Source of the DNA: Gracilaria vermiculophylla
Taxonomy: Eukaryota; Rhodophyta; Florideophyceae; Gracilariales; Gracilariaceae
Length of the DNA stretch: 64,000 bases
Direction: 5' to 3'
Assembly (NCBI GenBank): GCA_019155205.2
Contig: JAHNZQ020000181.1
Span: forward strand, 1,828,871 to 1,892,870
Below are positions 29,556-39,400 of the stretch, in pieces. Numbering within the stretch: the stretch's first letter is position 1; each line of letters begins with the position of its first letter. A model generated the notes under the pieces. It searched no databases and was not told the DNA's origin. It saw only the letters and a program-made list of their open reading frames with translations. Position numbers and translations under genes: made by a program.

Positions 29556-30284
29556 CTATCGGGAGCTGCTGGAACTGAGGTGTTCCACTTCTTGTTCGTC
29601 CGCACCCAATTGCTTAATTACCAGCGCGATCTTCTTCACGTTCTCCTCTGGCGGTCGTGCGCAGTCAACACTCACATGCGCATCGCAATCTATCGGATAC
29701 TCGATGTTAGAGTAACGGTTCATGATTTGATCCACGTTGCTGGGACGGTAATCGCGCTTCGACGCGCGGTTCGCTAGGCGCTCCTCCCAAACCGACCGCT
29801 CTGCGTAACAATCTACCAGCACGCAGTGCGCCTTGGCCTCCCTCGTGATCTCCAGCGCACGCTCGCCTAGTGCGACGCGGCCGAGCGGGCTCTCCAGCAC
29901 GACGCCAGAGGCGCCAACCTTGAGCTGCGTGAGCCCCACGGCGAACATGGCCTCGTACGTCATGTCGTTGGAATCGACGCAAATGGAGTTGGCGTGTTCG
30001 GGGCACACGGCGCGAATCTCGGCCATCACCTTGGCGTCGTGGCGGATGGCGGCTTCTCGCACGTCGTCCTTGCAGACAAGGCAATAGCCGAGTTGCTTTG
30101 CGAGCGCGAAAGCCACGGTTGTCTTGCCGACGCCGGGATACTTGAAGAAGCGGGAGTGTTGTCAGACGCGCTGGAAGACGGGGGAGAGCGACACACGAGC
30201 AACTCATGTCGGGAAACGCGCTGCGTGACAACTTACGCCTCTAATAAGCACGACAACCTGTCGCTGCGCGGTGCCGCTCGGCAT
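29556..30284 (-). CDS. P-loop kinase-like ATPase (AAA_33 / zeta-kinase-like fold)
   Basis: 210 aa. Exon 1 is 30237..30284 and exon 2 is 29556..30140; the 96-nt intron (GTAAGT, CTGAC, then TTCAAG) splits the protein exactly at the nucleotide-binding loop, joining VVVLIRG to YPGVGKTTVAFALA so that the Walker A motif GYPGVGKTT is only complete after splicing. Downstream are KDDVREAAI, a Walker-B-like region (SGVVLESPLG) and HCVLVDCYAERSVWEERLANR, which resembles the lid region of small kinases of the AAA_33 group (polynucleotide-kinase or gluconokinase like). The substrate is unknown. No transit peptide is seen. The ATG at 30284 is the only one close to the loop. It is head-to-head with the HCF107-like gene. 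Confidence 0.8.
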
Positions 30285-30880
30285 GGCGGGGGAACAGATG
30301 GAGCGGGTGCGGGCGGGAATGCACGCGATACGGCAAGCGGGTGGACTAGAGGAGATGGGGGGGGGGTTGGGGGTGTGGGGGGGGAGGCGGGTAGAGCGGC
30401 CGATGGAACAGTGCAGTATAGCGCAGGCAAGCGCGGTCGCTGCTCAAAGTCGCAGACGGGACGCGCAGCACGCGCTCAAAACAGGCGCTGTCTGCGGCCT
30501 GCCGGGCACACGGACGCTTTCAGGGACAGTGCAGCGGGCGCGAATCGATCGGAAACCGAGCGGAAACCGAAGCGGCCCGCGGCTGAGATCACGCCCGCAA
30601 ACTCGCGCACTACTCCGCGCACAGCGAGACCTTCTGGGGACACGTGTATGAGAAGTGCGGAACGCATGGCGCTCTGGTCATGCTCCAGTGGACGGCACAT
30701 CTGCTCCGGCGGAACGCATTTTCAACGCCAGCCGGGCATCTGCTCCCGCGCCACGCTCAGCCCGCGTGGAATGAAATGGGGCACGTCGCGTCCATGTTCC
30801 CCTTGTAGCCGCGCGCGCGCCCCGCTACGTTTCTAGCCCGCTTGTGCCGCAGTGCTGCTTCTAGCCGGGCAGCAAACAGC
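30285..30880. promoter_or_regulatory. GC-rich intergenic region with G-runs between divergent genes
   Basis: 596 bp between the kinase and HCF107-like start codons. At 30357..30384 the plus strand carries three G-runs (10, 5 and 8 G) separated by one to three bases, followed by further GGG groups to about 30392; this is a potential four-stranded G-quadruplex. No gene is seen. Confidence 0.5.
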
Positions 30881-32524
30881 ATGGCCGAGCTTCTGGCTTT
30901 CATAGTGCCTGCTCTCCCGTCGCATTCGCTGCCGAGGCGCTCGGCAGCGTTGTTTTCGCCCACCAAACTGCTTCACTATCGCGTCCGGAAGCTGCCGCAG
31001 AGAACAAGCGTCGAGGGTATCGTCAGAACGCAAGTTTCCACCGGTTTACCGTCTGTTTTTGTTGCGTCGTGCACTCTCACAAAAACCGATGACGGTAGGC
31101 TTGCCGCGCCGCGAGACGGCACCCGCGAAGCTCTCGAGTTGCTCTATGAATCGGCAAAGGCAGAAGAGAAGGCTGGAAGGGTGCACAGTGCCATGCGAAT
31201 GTACGAATCGCTTGTCAAGCTCAACACAAGCAACGGCAGAGCGTGGGTTCGCTACGTCAAACTGCTGCAACGAGACGGCGAGATTGAAAGGGCCACAGGC
31301 GTGCTGAAGAGAGCTTTGAGATACAACCCGCGCAACGCTATTTTGTGGCAGGCTTGGGCCGATTTTGAGAAGAAGAACGGAAATTTTGTAACAGCACGAC
31401 GTCTTTTTAGAAAGGCGTTTGAAGCCAATCCTCAACTTCCGTCGTTGTATCACTCGTGGGGTTCAATGGAGTACAAGGATGGTCGTGCTGACGAGGCAAG
31501 GCGTCTTTACCAGCAGGGGCTGCGCATGTGCCCAACCGCTACACGTCTTTATCATGCGTTGGGTGTTTTGAATGACAAAAAGGGCAATTCAAAGTCAGCC
31601 AGAATAATACTGACACAAGGCCTTAAACTTGAACCGGATAACCCGCACCTTCATCATGCGCTCGGTGTGCTTGAATTTCGTGCTGGTCGTGTCGCCGCCG
31701 CCCGCGAGTGCTTCACTCGAGCAATACGTGTAGATCCACGGCATACATTATCGTGGCTTTCATTCGCACAACTCGAAGAATACGAAGGCAACTCTGATAT
31801 GGCCAGGAAGTATTACTCGAAGGGTACCGCAATTAAGGGCAGAAATGCCGTTCAACTTTGGCAGGCATTTGCCCGAATGGAGGAGAAACTAGGGAATAAA
31901 CCCGAAGCACTGCAAATTTACCAACAGGCAGTCAATGTTTATCCGAACGATGCTATGCTGTATTGTTCATGGGGTAAACTGGTCGAGAGCCGTGGTGACA
32001 TTGCCACGGCAAGGTCTTTGTTCAAGAAGGGCATCGAGGTTGATCCTACGAAAGCATATCTATGGCAATCCCTTGCTCTATTGGAACAGAGACAACTAGA
32101 TAAGCATTCTGCGCGAGCATTTTTTGCCAAAGGAGTAGCGGTAAGCAGAGGAAAAGAAGTTGCGGCGCTTATTCACGCGTGGGCTGCTCTGGAATGGGAG
32201 GAGGGCCACATTGAAAAAGCCAGAGAGCTGTTCAAGAAAGCTGTTGGTGTCGACAAATCATGTTCGTGGTTATGGCTATGGTTTGGTAGGTTTGAGTTGG
32301 CAAATGGGAATGTTTCTATAGCTCGACATTACATCTCTCGAAGCATAAATCTTGATCCAACAGATGGATCTCCATGGCGTGCTTGGGCAGAACTTGAACG
32401 CGGCGTTGGTGACGAAGAGAGGGCTCGTTTCATGTTTCGACGAGCTGCGGAATTAGAATCTAGTAGAGAGCTCTTTGAAATGGATCCAGAGAGTCCACTC
32501 AGGCGTCCATGGAGAAAGCTGTAG
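30881..32524 (+). CDS. HAT/TPR-repeat RNA-binding protein, HCF107/MBB1-like, plastid-targeted
   Basis: 547 aa. The presequence (MAELLAFIVPALPSHSLPRR) and following basic region to about residue 75 look plastid-directed. Then come about a dozen tandem half-a-TPR (HAT) repeats of about 34 residues, for example RAWVRYVKLLQRDGEIERA, ILWQAWADFEKKNGNFVTAR and LWLWFGRFELANGNVSIARH, each with the W-x-x-(Y/W/F)-A/G pattern. In Arabidopsis HCF107 and Chlamydomonas MBB1 such a solenoid binds the 5' end of the plastid psbB and psbH transcripts and protects or activates them. The ending, DPESPLRRPWRKL, is a short tail. The start was set at the first ATG (30881). Neighbouring nuclear PsbM makes a PSII link attractive, but the RNA target here is inferred. 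Confidence 0.87.
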   Translation: MAELLAFIVPALPSHSLPRRSAALFSPTKLLHYRVRKLPQRTSVEGIVRTQVSTGLPSVFVASCTLTKTDDGRLAAPRDGTREALELLYESAKAEEKAGRVHSAMRMYESLVKLNTSNGRAWVRYVKLLQRDGEIERATGVLKRALRYNPRNAILWQAWADFEKKNGNFVTARRLFRKAFEANPQLPSLYHSWGSMEYKDGRADEARRLYQQGLRMCPTATRLYHALGVLNDKKGNSKSARIILTQGLKLEPDNPHLHHALGVLEFRAGRVAAARECFTRAIRVDPRHTLSWLSFAQLEEYEGNSDMARKYYSKGTAIKGRNAVQLWQAFARMEEKLGNKPEALQIYQQAVNVYPNDAMLYCSWGKLVESRGDIATARSLFKKGIEVDPTKAYLWQSLALLEQRQLDKHSARAFFAKGVAVSRGKEVAALIHAWAALEWEEGHIEKARELFKKAVGVDKSCSWLWLWFGRFELANGNVSIARHYISRSINLDPTDGSPWRAWAELERGVGDEERARFMFRRAAELESSRELFEMDPESPLRRPWRKL

Positions 32525-32767
32525 AATATGGCTTGTGGAATCAATTTCGTTACCACCAAAGCTATCTCCATTCCACTACACTGATGTATCATAGATATTT
32601 GTCTGGCTTGGAGAAGCAGGTCTGATCAACTACATACGGACTACTAAAGCGAGTTCACTTCTGACTAATCGAGTTGCGTCCTTTTAAATCTAGTTAACAC
32701 GTTTGTAAACAAACCACTGGAGTCAGAAATGTCATGGCCAATCCAACGTACACATTACAGGTCATAT

Positions 32768-35500
32768 TTATTCTTGATCTGTGGGAAAGACGTGAGAGTA
32801 CGGATTGAATTTGATCCCATCTCCGTGAAGTAAGTAAAACTTGTTTTGGAATTCCACCCAATGCAAACGCAAAGCATGCAGAAACGCCGAGAGGGATTCC
32901 ATAAACATTAGCACACCCAAGGTTGCCGAAATCCACATGAAGAAGCCGACCATCATGGCAATAGGGTTTCCAGATGCTATGGACATGTACAGAAGCTTTT
33001 CAAGAAACACATTACTAAGCTCCGCATGAGCTAGACTGAGTGCCCACAACCGTAAATAACTGGCGGTGTTACTGATGGCACCAAGCACGAACTCAATCGT
33101 ATGAATCATCTGATGCACGAATACTTCACCAAAGTCGAATACTGCCCCGCGGGGGGTTTCTTCGGTTTCTTCGTCATCATCGCTAACTCGTGCATAACCT
33201 CGCCGTTTTCGATGTCTCGCACGAAGTATCAGAGGCTTGGGGAACAACATCCATGGAACCGCGACAATTGCAGACGTTGTGAGCACAAGCTGCAAGACAT
33301 TTTGACCTGGAAACATTATCATATTCTCTGGAAGATTGCCAGGATTCATGAACATTCCAATGAGAACAGATTTTAAGTCAGGGGGTTCACATGTTGGATC
33401 AGCTGCACAGGATGGCGCATTGTAGTCAATTAACCATTTCAGAATGATGAGAAACACCAAATATCCGAATATAGCATTCATAAAGATCATTTGAGGTATG
33501 AACACGTATATGATGTCCAGCTTTTGCTTAAAAAACTTTGCATTCCTGTATGAAAGACAAATGCCGAGCACCATTTGGGTCACACCCAAAACAATGGAGA
33601 GCTTCATCTTGTAAGAATTAAAAAAAAGGAGGCCTGTCTTGCTTGCTTTCCATACTGGATCAAAACCGAACGGGTACGGGTTGAGCGGGGGCAGAACGCT
33701 CGCAGGATTGTCACAATTATCTATACCACAAGCCATTTCGCTTTCAGCCGTGTACTTCCATCGAGAGCCAAATATATCAATTGGGACCGCGAACATTTCA
33801 TTGTATATGAATCCAGTGTAAATTGAAAAAATACCCATCAAAAGAATTATGTATCTTCCGTCAAACGCAGTCTTCATGATCTCTCCCATCCTCTTCCCCA
33901 TTCTCTGCAGACGAACTTCATTTTTCACCATATATGCTGCAAAGGCGGCCATTAGGATTCCATGCCCAATGTCTCCAAACATGACAGCAAACAAGAAGGG
34001 GAAAGTTATTATCGTGTACGGAGCTGGATTAATTTCTTGGTATTTCGCAACACCATATGACTCGACGATGCCTTGAAAGACCTCGGTGAACTTGTTTGTT
34101 TTGTAGTATGTAGGGGGAACGTCTTCCGGACCAAGTGGCCTCTCTTCCAAAATAGACGGCACTTGGGCATTGGCCCTTCTTCTACCAATTTCAAGGGCGT
34201 TGCGTACATCATCTTGGGCTGATTCGGGACACCAAACATCTGCAATGAAGAGCTGTTGGCTGGTGTCGTAATTGAGAAGATTTAAAGTATTGAAGATGCC
34301 CATGTCACGTCTTACTTTTTCGCGCCAAGAAAGAATCTGCTTGGCGACGTCACGTAGTAGTTCAGCCTTTTGATTCCCGGCTGTGTCCATAACTTGTTTC
34401 AAATCCGAAAGCTTGGACTTGCAATGGGTCAAGGCGGTCATTTGGCGCGTATGATCCTCTGGAATGGCGTACTTGTTGGCCTCAAATGCGACACAGATTT
34501 TCGAAACTTTAGCTCGCACAGCATTACCAGAAAAAAATACCATGAAAACACTCTTCTCTATCTGAGACTTCGTCTGGGGGTCTGCAAGCTTTCGGTGGAC
34601 ATCTGAGAATCGCACAATGCAGTTTCCATGTGTCGCACGGAATAGAACACGCTCAAATGATGCAATTTTTTCCCTCGCGATGGTTCCTGTAAAGAAAGAA
34701 AGAAGAGCGGATTGATGTAATTCCTGATTTTCGCGAATGAATGCAGTTGGTGATGAAATAGATACATCATCCTCATCGACTACTATTGAAGGGGTTTCAG
34801 ACAGAGCAGATATTTCTCCCATCATTCCAGCGATTAAGTTTGACCCGGCACGCGAGGCGGGTTTCGATGAAGACAGTGTAGACATTGATGAAGCAGATCG
34901 CATAATAGGTGCAGATTTGAAAAACTCCGCTGCTTTCTCCAAGACACAGAGCAGTTCCATAGTTTCATTGTACTCGGTAGAAATAAAATCCGCATTAGCA
35001 TTCATATCAAGAAGGGCTTTCTCAAGGCTGTTGAGATGGGCATCGAGATCATCCAGACGACAGGTGGGCCCAGTGCCAGGACCGTCAAAAGCAGAGGGGG
35101 TTAATGGTAATTGCGGTATATCTTTGATTTGATCAGTCAGGTAGCGGATAATGCGTAGCATTTCGTCGCAGCGTCTGACATTGTCACTATATGAGCGTTG
35201 AAATGCAGATTGGCTCTCGTTGAGATCCTTGAACTGACATAGCCCAAGCTCTCCTATCTCATCGATTGTGTCATGCGCTGCACCTCGATCAAAGTAAAGC
35301 CGAACAAGAACCATGTTTTCTGAACGAAACAAACAGCCTATGCGAGCAGTGCGCATTCTATTGAATGTAGCCTTGCGTGATGGCTTTTTTGTATGTTTTG
35401 GATCATTGTCACTGCCAGCCAGTGCAGAGAGACGCAGTCCAGAGTTTGCTCGACGACCAAGTGAGGCAAGTGTAGAGTAAGGTTCACGTACAGACGGCAT
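32768..35500 (-). CDS. V-type proton ATPase subunit a
   Basis: The large membrane subunit of the vacuolar H+-ATPase V0 sector, which forms the proton half-channels. 910 aa. It carries an extra N-terminal extension of about 50 residues before the family start (GCLFRSENMVLVRLYFDRGA), then the cytosolic stator-binding half (ELGELGLCQFKDLN, YDTSQQLFIADVWCP) and a membrane half with eight hydrophobic spans (FPFLFAVMFGDIGHGILMA, SIVLGVTQMVLGICLSYRNA, YLVFLIILKWLIDY). The segment NTASYLRLWALSLAHAELSN contains the essential channel Arg. The C-terminus WVEFQNKFYLLHGDGIKFNP is a family hallmark. The ATG at 35500 is the first of the frame. It is head-to-head with VPS13, another endolysosomal protein. 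Confidence 0.96.
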   Translation of the reverse strand: MPSVREPYSTLASLGRRANSGLRLSALAGSDNDPKHTKKPSRKATFNRMRTARIGCLFRSENMVLVRLYFDRGAAHDTIDEIGELGLCQFKDLNESQSAFQRSYSDNVRRCDEMLRIIRYLTDQIKDIPQLPLTPSAFDGPGTGPTCRLDDLDAHLNSLEKALLDMNANADFISTEYNETMELLCVLEKAAEFFKSAPIMRSASSMSTLSSSKPASRAGSNLIAGMMGEISALSETPSIVVDEDDVSISSPTAFIRENQELHQSALLSFFTGTIAREKIASFERVLFRATHGNCIVRFSDVHRKLADPQTKSQIEKSVFMVFFSGNAVRAKVSKICVAFEANKYAIPEDHTRQMTALTHCKSKLSDLKQVMDTAGNQKAELLRDVAKQILSWREKVRRDMGIFNTLNLLNYDTSQQLFIADVWCPESAQDDVRNALEIGRRRANAQVPSILEERPLGPEDVPPTYYKTNKFTEVFQGIVESYGVAKYQEINPAPYTIITFPFLFAVMFGDIGHGILMAAFAAYMVKNEVRLQRMGKRMGEIMKTAFDGRYIILLMGIFSIYTGFIYNEMFAVPIDIFGSRWKYTAESEMACGIDNCDNPASVLPPLNPYPFGFDPVWKASKTGLLFFNSYKMKLSIVLGVTQMVLGICLSYRNAKFFKQKLDIIYVFIPQMIFMNAIFGYLVFLIILKWLIDYNAPSCAADPTCEPPDLKSVLIGMFMNPGNLPENMIMFPGQNVLQLVLTTSAIVAVPWMLFPKPLILRARHRKRRGYARVSDDDEETEETPRGAVFDFGEVFVHQMIHTIEFVLGAISNTASYLRLWALSLAHAELSNVFLEKLLYMSIASGNPIAMMVGFFMWISATLGVLMFMESLSAFLHALRLHWVEFQNKFYLLHGDGIKFNPYSHVFPTDQE

Positions 35501-36468
35501 GGTACCGGCGGCTGCAACCGCCGGGGTGCTGCTTCGACGTCTCGTGTTGAAGAACGCTCTGGCACACGGCCAGAGAAGAAAGCAAGGCCGCTTACGATGT
35601 GACGAGAAAGTTGTTTTGGTCGTGCTCTCCGTTCGGTATAATTGCTTGGGATAAACGGAGTTGAGGGCGCAAGTTCAGTCCCGTTCTATGCACACGAAAG
35701 TAAACCAGAATATCGTTTACTCCCGCGTTAAACTGCCACTGAAGCTGGTTTAAGGGGATAAATTCACGCTGTGGAGGGGTCGAGCAAAGCACGTTTTGGT
35801 AAACCTCGCTTCAAGAACCAAACAAAGCCCTTCCTAATCGGTGTCGATGGAGTGCGTCCGAGCAGAGAGAGAGACTGCAGAGCAATGTGGCGGAACCGCA
35901 AGATGGCCACACAGGGAGGGGGGGCTGGGGGGGGGGGCGCAACTCAGTCTTACAGTCAAATTGCAATCATCCCGGATGCGCATGACACTTTCATTTTGTC
36001 CGGAATTCACGTAACTGACGGTAAGAAGAGTCTGTACACGAAAGTGGCAAAGTAGCCTCACCGTCTCGGCCTTCGCGGAAACCAGCAGCTTCGCGCGGCG
36101 GCCAGCCATTGTTGGCATTTTGGAGTCCCGTACTTCCTCGTTCATTGCGTTGTACGAAAAGGTGTTCCATTTGATTAGACACACACATGTGCAGAGTGCG
36201 CAACTGCGTGCTTCGGAACGTCATAAACGCCTTCGCCTCTCCTGTATAGCAGCGGTATTCCGGGCTCACAATCAAACACTGCGAATCTCCCGGATATGGA
36301 AAGGCTTGATACTCAGATTTGCCGGTCTCACTAAAAGCATCAAGCGTTTTTGAAAACTTTATTCAGCTCAACGTATCATCTGCTGTGCTTGTATGCATTA
36401 CATCTCTGGTTGTTCTTTGCCTCGAAACTCGTTGTTCTTATCCTTGCATACATACACGAATTAAAGAT
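35501..36468. promoter_or_regulatory. Intergenic region between divergent V-ATPase and VPS13 genes
   Basis: 968 bp between start codons, presumed promoters. The plus strand has two G-runs at 35918..35937 (7 and 11 G separated by CT). The VPS13 frame is open for 50 codons upstream of its ATG, but with no earlier ATG. No other gene is seen. Confidence 0.4.
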
Positions 36469-39400
36469 ATGCTCGAAGGGATCGTCTCAGACGGGCTTGT
36501 AAGGCTACTTGGCAGTTACGTCGATGGCCTTAACAGAGAGAGTATAAGGTTGGGTGTTTGGAGAGGCGATCTTGAGCTTAAAAACCTTCGACTCCGCCCT
36601 GATGCGCTCGCCGTCCTATTTGAGACTTTAGGACTTGATCTTCCTGTTACTGTCACAGCTGGATATATCGGTCTCCTTCGATTGGAAGTCCCGTGGAAGA
36701 GACTGCGTTCTGCGCCAGTCCGTATTTTTATGCATGACGTGACCGTTGTGGCCTCTCCAGTTTCCGATGGTGACCAAAGCGCCCTTGAATTGAGAGATAA
36801 ACGCCTGAAGGCAGCTCGGCTCGCCACAGATGAAGCTCTTCGAGACGCCAAGTTTAGCGTAAGGTCCATGACCATTAATCGCGCTAAAAAGGCCAATACA
36901 GCTCAAGGCGAGTCCGTCAGCGACCCATATGCAAGCGACCAACCAGCAACGCAGCAGACTGGTAATAGAATCACAAGATGGGGATGGCGTTTCACTAGCA
37001 AGTTTGTCACCAAGATCGTGGACAATATTCAAATCGATGTTGAAAACGTAATCGTGCAATACGAAGATGCCAGTAGTGTACGGGATCGCCCTTACACCGC
37101 AACCTTAGCCTTTGACTCCCTTCGCGCTTGCTCTACTAACTCACGATGGATTCCAGTCTTTATCGAAAGCCCGGATTCTCCCGTTGTTCACAAAGTTGTA
37201 TATATGAAGGGATTAGTTCTCAACTGGGCACCCGGAAACGCTATTAACGATCTAAAAAGTTGGATCTTGGATAAGGAAGCTTATGGTGCAAAGAAGGACT
37301 GGCTGAATTTTGTAAAAAGTGCGTCTCGTCATGCCATACGACCTATGGACGGAGAATTACGAATAGCACTCACCAAAAGCTCTGCACTGGCATCAGCGTT
37401 AGCAGGAACAGACGAACATCTTAAAGAGCTCAGACACGTTCCACGGGTACAAATGGACCTTCATTTTCCGGATGTGAAGATTGCCTTGGATGATTTCCAG
37501 TACCATACCTTGCTATCCACCGTTATGTATTTATCTGACATCGATAGAAAAGTGCGACCAAAATCTGCTAGGGGACGATGGTTTTGGGCTTTGGAAAGGC
37601 TGCTTCCTCGATTTAAAGAAAGACGAGAAGCAGCGCTTCGCTTTAACGCAGAAGGTATGAGGAAGTTCCGAGAAAGTAGAGAAGAGTATTGTCGGGTGAG
37701 GAATGCTGTCGTGAACGCGCGAAGAGACGGGGTACCAGAATCCATTGAAGACGCCGAACGTCTTCACGATTTAGAGGGTTCTCTTCCTTACGGGGATATC
37801 GTATTGTTTCGCAATATCGCAGATTCTGAGCTCTACGCTTCGTTGGAAAAGACTACGCAACAAACTGCTACGACTTCAAGGTTTTGGTCGTTTTTTTCTC
37901 GTCGCAGTCAAGTGGTTGATAAGTCTGCCACTGAAAAAACAGAAGAAACGCAATCTGTCCAGAATTCCTTCAAGAAGAATGAAACCACTGAAAATGAAGA
38001 GAATCAACCTGATATCCAGAATGCCGAAGCTCCACCAGCCTCAGACTCTATTGGGCAAGAAGAAGAAGATGTTGAAGCAACTCTATCAGCATCAAACTCT
38101 GGCACTGGGGATCACCCAGATCAAAGCACCTCCTCGGGCTTATCTTGTCAAGATTTCAATGGGGGCGAGATTGTCATACCAAACTTCCGCATGGGCTTTC
38201 TTTTGGAAAGTGGCTGTATTCAACTTAAACACGGTGGGTTCCCAACAGATCCTGTGCCCTTCTCTAATCTTGAGTTCAGAGAATTACGTCTTGGAATAGA
38301 GACAAGGCCTGGAGCTGGCCTATTACTAGAGGCACTGTTGGGAAACTTTGAGGTTGTTGATCTGGAGAAGAAAATGAGAATAATGTACCCTAGAGTTCCG
38401 TGGGCAGGGAATGTGATCAAATCAGAGTGCGAACGTAGAGTCAACGACCAGAGTGTAACAGATCCTATAATAAGCATGGAGGCTGTGCCCAAAGCATCCA
38501 GCACCGAAACTATAGAACCCGAAATTGGCGACGAGACGACCCCACTGGATTCTAATGGCTCGCTGTGTGCAGTGTTGCATTCGTACCCCAACGAGATAGC
38601 CGATGCAATATTCGCAATTCGTGGTGAATATGGATTGGGTATGAATCTAAACATTCCGGAATCCCATGGATATTCAAACGGACTTCAGTACAGCTCAGCG
38701 CTTCCCATGAGGGCCTCCGGTAGTTATTCGTTCAACAACGAGAGTAATTCCGAACGTCCACTAAGCAACACGGAAGCTTTTCATGTGCCTCAAACACCTC
38801 TGAAGTATATTGCTGCATTAAGATTGAATCAAGAGGAAGTCCTCGATGGGGATTGGGCCCAGGGGTCGACAAGAATGGCCATGGACCTCGCCATTGGAGG
38901 CATGGAAGTCCTCTTAGATGGACCTCAGGGAGCCTTCATATCATCCACTTTGTTCTGGCATCCGAGAGAGAAGATGCCTTCAATAATGCAGTTTTTAGCT
39001 AAATCCGCAGCACCTCGTCTTGCATCATTAAGAATGGATATCCAAAAAGCTATTCTTGAGAGATCGGTTCCCATGCGTATGGACATATTAATTCGTGGTC
39101 CTCGTTTTGTTATGCCCGCACCAAAAGCAGCAAACGTTTCTTTAGTTCTTGATCTCGGGACTTTTGCAATGGAAACGTCTACTGGTCCTTCTGAAGATGT
39201 TATCGTCAATTACTCTGGAAGAAGTAATGTACTGGAGAAGGATAGTCCAAGAAATGAACCGGTGTCCATTCGATACACTGATTACAGAATGGCCTGTACA
39301 GATCTTGGTTTGTACATAATGCCTAGAACTGGAATCAAGGGATCCGAGAGGATCATAACCCCCTTCTCTGTTCATCTTCTATTACAGGTTATGCACAACT

